Shown here in pieces: positions 16,546-30,100 of a stretch of 43,437 nucleotides of DNA. This stretch comes from Planctomyces sp. GTDB lineage: Bacteria > Planctomycetota > Planctomycetia > Planctomycetales > Planctomycetaceae. The translations under genes and the position numbers were made by a program. The notes under the pieces are model-generated. The model saw only the letters and a list, made by a program, of their open reading frames with translations. It had not been told where the DNA came from and ran no database searches. Numbering within the stretch: position 1 is the first letter of the stretch; each line of letters starts with the position of its first letter. The stretch is taken from contig SXKJ01000441.1 of NCBI GenBank assembly GCA_005778115.1, positions 1 through 43,437 of the forward strand. The letters are read 5' to 3'.

Positions 16546-16883
16546 GTTCACGGTCAGCAGCACGCTCGACACCGTGGACGCCAACCCGGGGGATGGCATC
16601 GCTGCGGATTCGCTCGGCCGCGCGACGTTGCGCGCGGCGATCATGGAGGCTAACTCGCTGCCGGGCAGCCATCGCATCGTTTTGGCAGGTGGCCTCTACA
16701 CGCTGACACGCGCGGGGGCGAACGAGAACGCCGCGTTGACGGGTGATCTGGACATCACCGGCGACATCACCATCGTTGATCAGCAGATCGAATCGACGGT
16801 CATCGACGGCGGCGACTTGGATCGGGTGTTTCATGTCTTGCCGAGCGGCAAGCTGACGGTGACCAGCATCACGATTCAGAATC
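16496..16883 (+). pseudogene. Giant gene piece 6: CSLREA module 2 in a third frame
   Basis: Between two frameshifts the correct reading lies in a short frame with ATG at 16499. It encodes the end of the RTX-linked domain, then [43 protein letters not shown] and VTSITIQN. On the left the join is near 16491-16499, where NGAA.LMVS is restored by supplying two bases. On the right an extra base near 16883 turns [14 protein letters not shown] into out-of-frame residues. The frame stays open to 16993 but is meaningless after 16883. Confidence 0.75.
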
Positions 16884-19800
16884 GGCAACGTCAGCGGCAG
16901 TGGCGGCGGAGTTTTCAACCAGGGAAATCTCACGTTGCTGAATGTCGGGCTGTCGGACAACGTGGCCACGGCGGGCGGCGCGGTGATGAATGAAGGGGTG
17001 GCCGATCTTCAAAATCTGTCTGTGCGGGGGAACTCGGCGACATCGAGCGGTGGTGGCATCAGCAATTCGGGGTCGGCGACGTTAGGGCTGGCATTCAGTT
17101 TCTTTGTCAACAATACGGCGGGGGGATTCGGCGGTGGATTGGAGAACACAGGGACGGCGACGATCTTCGACTCGCGGTTCTTTGAAAACTCGGCAAGCAG
17201 TACCAGCGGAGTCGGCGGTGGGCTGTATCACAACGGCGGCACGACGAGCGTGACATTCAGCGAACTGCGCGGCGGGGCCGCTCAAGATGGGGCCGGTTTG
17301 TACGCGATCGGCGGCACGCTCAATGTGTCCAACAGTCTGATCTGGGCGAGTGTCGCCAGCCGCAACGGCGGCGGCGCGTTCCTGGACAATCCCACTAGCG
17401 CGACCTTCATCAACACGACGTTCTCGGGAAACTCGGCGGTGAATGGCGGCGGATTGCACACGCTCAGCCAAGAACTCGCCACGCTGCGCAACGTGACGGT
17501 CACGGCCAATACGGCCAGCGGACTCGGCGGCGGCATTCGGGGGATCGGAGCGTCGCTCTTCAACACGATCGTGGCAGCCAACAACGGGCCGACCGATCCC
17601 GACATCAGCGGCATTATCTTTTCGGGAACGCACAACGTGATCGGCGTGCCGGCCTTCAACACCTTCACAGACGGCGCCAACGGAAACAAAGTCGGCTCGG
17701 TTGGCTCGCCACTGAATCCGCTGCTCGGCCCGCTGGCCGACAACGGCCCGTTCAGTTTCGATCCGATCAAGACCCACGCGCTGCTGGCAGGTAGCCCGGC
17801 GATCGACGGCGGCACCAACACCGGCGCGCCAGAGATTGATCAGCGCGGATTCGCTCGGCCGAAGGACGGTGACGGCAACACGACTGACGTGACCGACATC
17901 GGTGCCGTCGAAGCGTTCCTGGGGGCCATCACCGGTCTGGTCTATCACGATCGCGACGGCGACCGAGTCCGCGATCTGGACGGGACCGAACCGGTCTTGC
18001 GGGGCTTCACGGTCTACGCCGATCTCAACAACAACGGCCAACTCGACGAGGCCGAACCACGCACCGAGAGCAGCTTCTTCGACGATCTCTCAACGCCGGC
18101 CATCAACGAGATTGGGGCATACAAGCTCTTCGGTCTCGACCCAGGTACGGTCAAATTGCGTGGATTGCCGCCGCTCGGCTTTGAATCGACGACGACGTTT
18201 CCCCTCACGTTCACGCTCAGTCCCGGCCAGCAAATCAACAACGTGGACATCGGCAGCCGCTTCGTAAACGTGGCACCGGTGCTCGCCGACACCAACGTCT
18301 CCGCGCTTCTTCCGCTGGGAACCAGTGTCACTCAGGATCGCGGTGTGCTGGTGCAGCGGTTACTCGGCGGAGCGACCGATGTAAATGCGAACGCGCTGCA
18401 AGGGATCGCGGTCACGGCGGTGAATACGTCGCAAGGGACGTGGCAATTCAGTCTCGACGATGCGGCGAATTGGGAGGACATCACGGCGGTCGCGGGACTC
18501 GGCGATGCCAACGCACTGCTGCTGCCAGCCGATGTGCTGACACGCGTGCGGTTCCGGCCGAATGGCGGAGTCTCCGGCACGATCAACAACGCGCTGACGT
18601 TCCGCGCGTGGGATCGGACGGAAGGCTCGATCGGCGGCACGTTCGACGCGCGCGTGAACGGGCTCAACACCGCGTTCAGTTCAGCAACCGATTCGGCGAG
18701 CGTGACGCTGACCGCGACGTTCTTCGGCGGCGGTGGCGATGGGGTCAATTGGTCGGATGCGGCGAACTGGAGCAACAACACGCTGCCCGCGATCGGTGGC
18801 GATGTCTATCTCGACTTGGCTGGCGAATCAGCCACCGTGACGAACGGTCTGACGGTCAGAAACATTCAGAGCGAAGAAGCAATCACGGCCCAGACAGGAG
18901 CTTTGACCGTGACTGGACTCGGCCGTTTGTTTGGTCCGGTCGCGGTGCGCAATGGAGGAGTCGTTGAAGCCAATGGCTCTGTCGCGGATCTCTTCGTCGC
19001 GCAAACGGACAACTCAGTTCAGGGCTTGTTGACGGCCACGAGTGGCGGCCGTGCGACGTTTGCCGGCCTCACGGCAGCGACGACCAGTAACGTTCAAGGT
19101 TTCATCGCCGCCACGAACTCTGGCTCCGTACTCAATCTGCCGGACTTGGTGAGTGCGTCGGCGTCGAGCTTGGGACTGGGAATCAATGCGAATGGTGGAA
19201 CGCTCAATGCGCCAAGACTCGCGTCCCTCTCCGGGGAAATCCAACTCCATGCAAACAGTGGCGGTGTCATGAATCTGCCGGCGTTGCAATCCATCAACAA
19301 CGCCACGATTCTCGTGGACGCCAACACCACGCTTGACCTCCCGCAAGTGGCTTCGTTGAACAGCGTCGCTCTGCCCGTCTCCGGTACGAATGCGATCTTG
19401 GACTTGTCGTCCGCAACCACTTTGACGGCGACGAATGGACGAGGATCGAATTGGACTGTCAGCGGCACCGGAGCGCGGCTTGATTTTTCCGGGCTACAAA
19501 GTTTGTCCGGGGCTGAAGGGAATGAGATTCAGGCCAGCGTTTCCAGCGGTGGAGCACTCGACCTCTCGCAGGTGGATTCGATCACTGGGAATGTGGGCGT
19601 GTTCGTGGCCCATTTGAATTCGACGGTGAACCTGACGGACTTGGACCAGTTGCAGCGCGGCACGGACAATTCATCGCCAACACTGGAAGCGCTGATTGAC
19701 GGACAACTCCGGCTGAATCCAGGAACGACGACCGTGATAGACGATGCCTCGATCACAGGCTTCGACGACACCGTGTTGGTGGGCGCTTTGGAAGTGGCCG

Positions 19801-22800
19801 CCGGTGCGACGTTGCGTTCTGGAGGACTCGTGACCGGGCAACTGGTCAATCGTGGTGTTCTCGACTTGCAGGGAACGCTGATGCTCACGGGCAATTTCAC
19901 CCAAACGGCAACCGGCAAACTGCAAGTCGGTTCGTCCACGACCGCCTTCGAGCGGCTGGCGATTTCCGGCTCGGCAACGCTCGACGGTGAACTCGGCGTG
20001 TCGTCGCGCAACGGGCCGTTTGATGGCGCGGACGACTTTAACGCCGCCTCCAACTCCGTGCATTCGGTGGTGATGTTCGGTTCTCGAATCGGTGACTTCG
20101 CCACGCGCACGCAAGACCCCGCTGGCGGACATCGTTTCGTCTTCAGTTCGGACGCGAACAGCGTGGATCTGCTCACTCAAATCTTCATCGAGAATACCAG
20201 CGACGAAATTGATGCCGTCCCCGGAGACGGAATCGCGAAAGCGGCGTCGGGAGTGTCCTCCTTGCGATCCGCGATCATCGAAGCCAATGCATTCGCGGGT
20301 CACGACACCATCGTGCTGGCGGCGGGCACCTACACGCTGACCCTTGCCGGCACAAACGAGGAGGCGGCGGCTACGGGCGATCTCGATATCAAGGACGACG
20401 TGACGATCATCGGAGCCAGCGCGGGGTTGACGTTCATCGACGCGGCGGATTTGGATCGTGTGTTTGATGTGAAGGCGGGGAAGAAGCTGCGGCTGGAAGG
20501 GGTCACGGTGCGGAATGGGCATTTGGCTGGCGGAGCGGATGGTGGCGGTATCTTGAACTCCGGCACGCTGGAATTGGTGGGCGTGACGCTGGATAGCAAT
20601 GACGCGCTCAGTTCCGTCACGGCTCAAGGCGGAGCGATCTACAACCAAGGGGCGCTGACGATCACGGATTCGTCGTTGACGAATAACACATCGAACGGAG
20701 CGGGCGGTGGGCTGTTCAATCTGGGCGGTCACACGGCGACGATCAGCAACACGACCTTCGACAACAATACTTCGACGGCTCGCAGCGGCGGAGCCATCGA
20801 CAACGACGACAACGCCACGTTGACCGTCAGCAACAGCACGTTCACGAACAATTCCGCCTCGAACAATGGTGGCGCGATTACCAACCCCGGCGGCACGGCC
20901 ACGATCTCTAACAGCCTGTTCGATCAGAACTCGGTCTCGACCGGCACCAGCGGCGGTGGCGTGTCCAATTTGGGTGACGGCGTGATGACGATCACCGCGT
21001 CGGCGTTCACCCGGAACTCCGGCCAAGGCGGCTCCGCGATCCTGAACTCCAGTTCGGCGCAGCTCACGGTGACCGGCAGTTCCATTACGAACCACTCCAG
21101 CGCCGGTTCGACCGTGTCGAGCAGCAGCAGCGGAGTGTTCACGATCACCAACAGCACCATCTCCGGCAACACGACGTCGGCAGGCAGCACGCTCGGCACG
21201 ATCTCGCACTCGACTGGTTCTTTGGTGCTCATCAACAACACGATCACGAACAACGCGGTCGGCACCAGTACCAGTGCGGGCGGCGTCTTCATCAATGGCG
21301 GCACGGCGACGTTGCGAAACAATGTGCTGACGGCCACTGTGGGTAATCGCGCGGACGTCGTTGGCGATTTCATTTCGGAAGGGGGCAACTTCATCGGCAA
21401 CGTCGGCACGGCAACTGGAATTACGCAATCGACCGACCGCACCGGCACCAGCGGATCGCCGCTCAACGCGCTGCTTGGCCCGTTGGTGAATTACGGCGGT
21501 CCAGTGCGAACTGGGGCATTGCAAAGCGCGATTACATCGGGCAGCACGCAGCTCACGCTGACCAGCGCGAGCAAGTTTCCGAATCTGCCGTCGTTCACCA
21601 TCAAGATTGATTCGGAACAACTGCTGGTGACGGCGGTTTCGGGAACGACCATCACCGTGACTCGCGGAGTGAACGGCACGACGGCCGCTTCGCACAACGC
21701 CAACACGACGGTGACACTGTTGTCGGTTCCGAATATCACGACGCCCGCGTTTCATTCGCCGTTGGTTGGTAGCCCGTTGATCGAAGCGGGCGTGAACGGC
21801 GTCGGAGGCACGACCGACCAACGCGGAGCCGCTCGAACACTCGATGCCAATGGGGACGGCGTGGCGACCACGGATATCGGCGCGGTTGAGTTCTCATTCT
21901 TCGTGACCACGACGGCCGACACTCGCGACGCCAATCCCGGCGACGGCATCGCGGCGGATGCCAGCGGCCAGACGTCGCTCCGAGCAGCGATCATGGAAGC
22001 CAACGCGCTGGCGGAACACGACGTGATCTACGTCTCGTCAGGCACTTACACACTGACGCGTGCGGGAGCGAACGAGGAAGCCGCGGCGACGGGAGATCTC
22101 GACATCGTTGGCGAACTGACCCTTGTTGGCGAAGGTGCGATTACTTCGATCGTTGATGGCAATTCGATCGACCGCGTCTTCGAGCAACAATCCGGCAGTC
22201 GATTGGTTTTGCACGGCGTGACTGTTCGAAATGGCAAAACATCGGCGACGGAAATTGGCGGCGGATTATTTGCCAACGGGCTTTCGACGCACGTGATTGA
22301 CAGCCGCTTCGAGAACAACACTGCTTCGTCCGGCGGCGGGCTTGCGAGTTATGCGACGGGCAGCACAGTACTTGTCGAAGGCTCGACATTTACGGGCAAC
22401 ACAGCCAGCGGAAGTTCGATCTCCAGTATTCTGGACCAGATTGGCAGCGGCCTGTTTGCGGGGATCGGCACCGTCGACATTCGCGGTTCGACGTTCACGG
22501 GTAATAGCGGTGCTCGATCGCACGGCGCGGTTGGTGTTGGTGTGTCGGCGACCGTTTCGATCGTTGATTCGACTTTGGCGGACAACCTTTCCGACGCGTT
22601 GGTTATTGATGGAGGTCGAGTCACGGTCACTCGCTCAACGATCTCTGGCAACAACGGGACGAACAGTTCACCATCACGGGGCGGCGGCGGTATCACCGGA
22701 TTTGGTCCAGACCTGACGGTCATCGGCAGCACGATCTCCGGAAATCTGGGGGCGCAAGCCAATGGACTGCTGACTTTGGGCGGCACTGTTGTCATTCAAA

Positions 22801-25800
22801 ACTCGACCATCTCAAGTACTGGGACTTCGGTATTTGCAGACTACACAAACGGAGGCATGTCAGTGAGGAACTCGATCGTTGTTGGAACGATCGACGCACG
22901 CAGCACGTTGACATCGCTTGGGAACAACCTCATCAGCGCGTTCAATGGGGTCGGAGTTTCGAACGGAGTGAATGGCGACATCGTCGGAACGGTCGCGTCA
23001 CCTGTGGATGCGAAGCTCGGTGCGTTGGCGGACAACGGTGGGCCGACGAAGACACATGCGTTGCTGGCGACGAGTCCGGCAATTGATGCGGGGGAAGCGG
23101 ACGGCGTAATGCTGACCGATCAGCGCGGATTGCCGCGCAGCCTGGATGGCAATGACGACGGAATTCCGCGCCCGGATATCGGCGCGTTCGAGCGATTTGT
23201 CGGATTCCTGGTGAACAGCACGCTCGACACGGTGGATGCCAATCCCGGCGACGGTATCGCGGCGGACTCAATGGGCCGGACCACTCTGCGAGCGGCGATC
23301 ATGGAAGCCAACGCACATGCTGGGCGAGACAGCATTGTCGTGCCAGCGGGGACGTATCTCTTCACCTTGGCCGGAACGGTTGAGGATGCCGCCGCAACGG
23401 GCGATCTCGACATCACCGGCGACCTGACCATCACCGGACTCGGTGCGACGGCGACGATCATTGATGCCGCGGACCTCGACCGAATCTTTGATGTCAAGAA
23501 TGGAGCGACGCTGCGGCTGGAAGGAGTCACGCTGCGTAACGGACAAATCATTGGTGACGGTGGAGCGATCCTGAATTCTGGGACATTGGATCTGGTCGGA
23601 CTGACACTCGACAGCAATCTGGTGACTGGCTCGTTCGCGTCACAAGGGGGAGCCATCTATAACCAAGGCACGTTGACGATTGCGGACTCCGCATTGACGA
23701 ACAACGAAGCTCAAGGTGAAGGTGGTGCGCTGTTCAACGCCGACGGATTCACGGCCTCGATTACGAATTCGACTTTCAACAACAACCGCTCTCAGAACAG
23801 CAGCGGCGGAGCGATCGACAGCGGGATCAATTCCACGCTGAACATTGTGGGAAGCAGCTTCACGAACAATTCCGCGTTCGGCGGCGGAGCGATCTATAAC
23901 CGGAGTGGAACGGTCTCCATTGCCAGCAGCCTTTTTGGCGGCAACTCGTCACTGCTGGATGGCGGGGCATTGTTCAACGCAAGTGGCGGATCGCTGACGA
24001 TCGACCGCAGCACCTTGCAGAATAACTCGGCAACCACAGTCGCGGGGGGCCTCTACAACATCGGGCAAGTAACGATCACGCGCAGTACGTTCAAAGGCAA
24101 CACCGCCACTCAAGGAGCCGCCATCTCCAATAATGACGGAGCGGGCACGTTCGATGGGCTATTGACCATCTCGCAGTCCCTGTTTGTCGGAAACACCGCC
24201 ACGAACCAAGAAGGCGGAGCCATCGATAACAACGCCGGGGCGAAGCTGAACGCAGAGAACTCCACGTTTTCCGATAACTCCGCCACCGAAGGCGGCGCGA
24301 TTTTCAATAGCAACCTGGGGCAGGCGACACTGACGCATGTGACCATCACGCAGACCACGTCCGGGATCAATGGTGGCGGTCTTCATAACAACAGTTCCGC
24401 TAGCGAAGTTGTCGTGAAATCGTCCGTGATCGCCGGACTGCCGGGTGGTACGCCGGGCGCGGATCTCGTCGGCGCGTTCACGTCGCTTGGCCACAACTTC
24501 ACCGGCGACAAGGGGACGGCAACCGGTTTTGCAAATGCCGTCAACGGCGATCAGGTCGGCACCAGCGCTGCGCGGCTCAATCCGCAGCTTGGCCCACTCG
24601 CCAGCAACGGCGGACCCACACAAACTCACGTGCCGTTGCGAGGCAGTCCGCTGATCGAGGCTGGCGTGAACGGTGTCGGTGGAGCGACCGATCAGCGCGG
24701 TGCGGGACGTGAGCTCGATGGCAACGGCGATGGCATTGCGACCGCCGACATCGGCGCGGTTGAGTTCGCGTTCTTCGTGACGACGACCGCGGACACCGTT
24801 GATGCGAATCCCGGCGACGGACTCGCTCGCGACGCCAACGGTCAGACATCACTGCGAGCGGCGATCATGGAAGCCAACGCGCTGGCGGGATACGACGTGA
24901 TCTCGGTGCCGGCGGGGACGTATCGCATCACTCGGCTGACCGGAGGCAACTCGGGCGATTTCGACATCAACAGTTCGCTGTCGATTGTCGGTGCGGGTGC
25001 CGCCGCGACGATCATTGACGCGCGGCCCAGTGCGGGCGGAACTGCATCGACGCGGGTGTTTGACATCTCGGCGAGCGCGGTGGTGACGCTCGCAGGCTTG
25101 ACTGTCTCCGGGGGCCTTGTGGATGGCTTCGTCAACGGCGGCGGCATCACGAACGCCGGTGATGTGACTTTGCGCTCCGTGGTTGTTCGTGATAACCGCT
25201 CGACGTTTCCCAATGGTGCCGGAGCTTTGGGCGGGGGTGTTTATTCTTCCGGCTCCCTGCAAATCTTTGACAGTGAGTTCCGAGACAATCTGGCTGGGAA
25301 TGGCGGAGGCGTCTATGCCGTTGGAGCGCTGGAAGTCCGCGACAGCTTGTTTACGCGGAACAATGCCCTGCGAAGCGGTGGAGGATCGGGAGGTGGACTC
25401 GCAGCCGACTTCGCGGTGACCATCGTCAATTCGGTATTCACTCAAAATATGGCGACCCGATACGGCGGCGGTGCCGCCATTGGAGGTCCATCTGGCTCGC
25501 AGGACGGGGCAATCCGCACGATTCAGAACTCAACCTTCGACGGAAACACGGCGTTGGATGGCGGTGGTGGATTGTTGATTGGAAATCCGATCGCCACGGT
25601 GTCGTCCAGCACGTTTTCCAACAATGTGACGGGGTCACATACGGGACCGCTTGGCGGCGGCGGAATCCTCGTGACCGATGGCACGCTGCTGGCCACGAAC
25701 ATAACCGTCTCTGGGAATTCAACAGGCTCGTCGGCGCCGTTCGGTGGCGGGCTGCGCGTCTTCCGGGGTGTGGCCACCGTGGATCACGCCACCATCACCG

Positions 25801-28800
25801 GTAACACGGGTGGCGGCGTCGAAGCGGTGAGTGGAGGAACGGTCAATCTCCGCAACAGCATCGTGACGGGAAACTCCGCAACATCGAATCCCAACGTTTC
25901 GGGGACAGTGACGTCGGGCGGTCATAACTTGATCGGCGTCGGCAATGGCGCGACGGGCTTCACCCACGGAGTCAACGGCGACCAAGTTGGGACATCCGCG
26001 ACTCCCCTGAATGCGCAGTTCGGCCTGCTGGCTGACAACGGCGGCGTGACCAAGACGCATGCGCTGCTCGCCATGAGTCCAGCGATTGATGCGGGGGCAA
26101 TGCTCGGAACGGAGTCCCAAGCGACGATCCGCGATCAACGCGGTGTCCCGCGTCCGCAAGGGGCGGCTCCCGATATCGGCGCGTTTGAAGTCGGTGCGAA
26201 TCTGCTGTTCGTCAACAGCACGGCGGACAGCGTCGATGCGAGTCCCGGCGATGGGATTGTGGCAGATGCTCAGGGCCGAGCGACGCTGCGGGCGGCGATC
26301 ATGGAATCGAACACACTGAGTGGCGTGCAGACGATCGTGATTCCTGCGGGGACGTATCGGCTGGCTGCGGGTGCGGATGAAGCGATCGAGATCGCTGGCG
26401 ATCTCGATGTCTTAGCAGAGGCGATTTTGATCGGGGACGGTTCTGGTGAAACGATCGTCGAAGGCAATGGGGATCGCGTATTCGATCTCCATGCGTCAGC
26501 GGGGGCCGTGACGATGAGGGGGCTGCAAGTCCGGGGCGGCGGTGACAGCGAGACCGGCGCGGGGGGCGGCATTCGAGCACTCACCTACGTCACGCTGCGC
26601 GACCTCGTGATCACCGGCAATCAAGGGGGGCTCGGCGGAGGGCTGTATGTCGGTGCTGACGGTGGATTACTCGAACATGTGGAGATCTCTCAGAACTCCG
26701 GGCCGGGTGGTGGTGCGGGAGTGTTCTTCGACAGCCTGACCTTTGAGAGTGAATTTCCGCAAAAGCTGCTACGCATCGAGGACTCGTGGATTCACGACAA
26801 TGCGACGCTCAACGGATTAGGTGGCGGCCTGCACATTCGGGGCGGACGTTTGGAATTGGTTCGCACCCGTGTCTCGAGTAATTCGGCAACGGAGGGTGGC
26901 GGACTGTTTGTCAGCGGTATTGGCAATACCTCGGCAGAGACTTTTGTCGTCCAGGACAGCTTGTTCGACCAGAACTCCGCCAGTGAGCGTGGCGGTGCGA
27001 TCTACAATTTCGATTCGGGTGACACCAGCGTCGTTGTCGAGTTGGTCAATACGACGCTCGCCGGAAACTCCGCCGTCCTGAATGGCGGCGCGGTCCATGC
27101 CGTGGGCGGCCGCGTGGATCTGACGAACGTCACGGTGGCGGAGAACTCAACGCTCGGCGATGGTGGCGGACTCTCCTGGCTTGGCAATGGCGGCTACCGC
27201 TTGCTCAATACCGTCGTGACAGACAATTCCGCCGGTACGCCGAGCACATCGAATCTCTCGGCGAACGCCTTTGTGTCGCTGGGGCACAATTTCATCAGCG
27301 CGCTGGGGAACGCAACCGGCTTCGCGAATGGCGTCAACGGCGATCTGGTGGGGACCACTCTGAATCCGCTCGATGCGAAGCTCGGTCCCTTGTCGGACAA
27401 CGGCGGGCCAACGCTGACAATGTTGCCGAGGCTCGGCAGTCCGTTGATCGATGCGGGAGACAACACCGGTGCGTCGGCGACCGATCAACGTGGCGCGGCG
27501 CGCGTGGTCGATGGGAACAACGACAGCACGGCCACCATCGACATCGGCGCGGTCGAACGCGTTGAAGGCGCGAATCGCGGTCGGGTCTTCTATGACGCCA
27601 ACGGAAACGCTCTCACGGATGCCGGCGATCGTGGACTCGCGGGGCGGACTGTGTTCCTCGACGCAGATGAAGACGGCGTGTTGGATACGAGCGAACTCCG
27701 CACGGTCACGCTGGCCGACAATTTGGCGACGAGCGGGATCGACGAAGCGGGCACCTACGAATTTGAGATCGTTGCGCCGGGAGACATTGATGTTCGCACT
27801 CTGATCGTGGCCGGGGAGCAATTCACGACTCCAAGCGGCGGCGTTCACGAAGCGACCGTCGTGTCCGGGCAATTGTCATTTGCGGACTTCGGCCTGGTTG
27901 TTCCGTTGACGATCACGGACCTGTCGTCGAATCCGGCATCGGTCTCTGGCATCACAGAAGGGGATGCGGGCCAGGCGATCCTGACGTTCCGAGCGGAGCT
28001 GCCGGCGGCGGCTCCGGTGGATGTTTCCTTTTTGGCCACGATCACTGGCGGCGCGGCGACCGTGGGAACAGATGTCGTCGAGCGAGCGGTACCGCAGCGG
28101 ACGATCGTGATTACGGCCGGGCAGACCAGCGTGGATTGGAGCTATGCGGTCCCGGCGGACTCGACGGACGAATTCGACGAGACGATTGTCGTCACGATTT
28201 CCAATGTGACGAACGCATTGCCGCCGGCCAGCGCGATGATCACTGGGGTGATTCTCGACAACGATGCTCCGCCGACCGTTTCGATTGGAGACGCGCAACT
28301 CGTCGAGGGTGATCGTGGTCCGAATACGCTGATGTTTCCGGTCACGTTGTCGGCTCCCAGTGGCAAGCCGGTTTCGGTGACGTTCACGGTCGCGGCGGGC
28401 ACAGCGTCCGCGGGCGTGGATTTCGTCGCTGCCGCGCAGCCGGTCATGGTCAGCTTTGCTCCGGGTGTCACATCGGCGACAGCGCTCGTGAACCTGGTGA
28501 CGGACTTCACCGATGAAGCGGATGAAACGCTGACGGTCACGTTGGGAGAGCCGATCAACGTCACGATCGCCGATGGACAGGCCACGGGAACGATCCTCGA
28601 CGATGACATCAACCTGACGGTCACGACAGACGCAGACAAAATTGATCAGACGGCTGGCGACGGCGTGGTCAACACGGGCGTGGCCAACGAGATCACGTTG
28701 CGTGCGGCGGTGATGACGGCCAATCAACTTGCCGGTGACGACGAGATTGTCCTGCCGGCCGGGACGTTCACGTTCACGCTGGGGACACGCTCGGAAGATG

Positions 28801-30100
28801 CGGCGGCTTCGGGTGATCTCGATGTGACCAGCGGCTATCTGCGGATTCGGGGGACAGGGACGATAGAGAACCCGTCGATCATCGACGCGGCGGATCTCGA
28901 CCGAGTGTTTCATGTCCGCAACGGCGCGACGCTCGAATTGATCAACGTGACGCTGCGCAACGGAGACCTCGGAGATTCTCAGGACGGCGGCGCGATCGCG
29001 GTCGATGCTTCGGGAACGTTGATTCTGACGCAGACGAAACTTGAGAATCACACCGCGCGCACGGGCGGAGCGTTGTTCTTGCTGGGGAACTCGACGCTGA
29101 CGGTGTCTCAGGCAACGTTCACCGGTAACACGGCGTCGGGAGCGACATCTCCGGGTGGCGCGATCGCCACATCGGGATCGGGGATTGTGCTCAACGTGGC
29201 GGACAGTACGTTCCGTAACAACACGGCGGTCACCGGTGGCGGTGCGATCTTCAGCACGGGAACGTTGACCGTGACTGACAGCACGTTTGAATCGAATCGC
29301 GCGGAGGCGGTCGGTTCGAGCCAGTCGTCGCGTGGCGGTGCGATCTTCAGCAGTTCGACGACGATGCTGTCGATCGAGTCGAGCACGTTCTCGCAGAATT
29401 CCTCGATCTCGCGTGGCAGCGGGCAATCGACGGGTGGTGCGGTCGCGGCGGATACCAGTACGACGGTCACGATCACGTCGAGCACCTTTGAACGGAACGT
29501 GGCGACGGCGGCGGCGGGCGCGACCGGCACGATACGAGTCGGCGGCGGATTGTGGACACGCGGCACGGCGACGATCACCAACTCGACGTTCTCGGCCAAC
29601 ACGGCGGACTTCGACGGCGGCGGGATGTTCGATCAGACCGGCACACTGTCGCTCAATCATGTCACGATCGCGCGGAATGTCTCTGGCCGAAACGGCGGTG
29701 GTGTGGCTGTCGCGATCGGCACGGCTAACATCAAGGACTCGTTGATCGCCACGAACACGGCGACCACCAGCAACCCCGACGTGCATGGCACGTTCGTCTC
29801 GCAGGGACACAACCTGATCGGCAATCGTGGAACGGTGACGAGCTTCGTTGCCGGACAAAACGGCGATCTGGTGGGCGAGTCGGGAGCGGTCATCGATCCG
29901 AGGTTGCTCGATCTGGCAGACAACGGCGGGCCGACTAAGACACACGCGCTGGAGGTACGACAGATCGGCGTGTCCGTCGTCTTCAGTCCGGCGGTCGATG
30001 CGGGCGATAACTCCGGCGCTCCGCAGTTCGATCAACGTGGTTTGCCGCGCGATGTGGACGGTCGCGATCTCGGTACGGCCACGCCCGATATCGGCGCGTA
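16550..30100 (+). repeat. Array of seven CSLREA/beta-helix/choice-of-anchor-Q modules
   Basis: Module starts near 16550, 20180, 21895, 23205, 24770, 26205 and 28610 share the phrase [27 protein letters not shown] with variations. Modules 3 and 5 are closest to each other in the helix region, and the boundaries into modules 4 and 6 are almost identical, so the array has a two-module period of about 3 kb. Confidence 0.75.
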
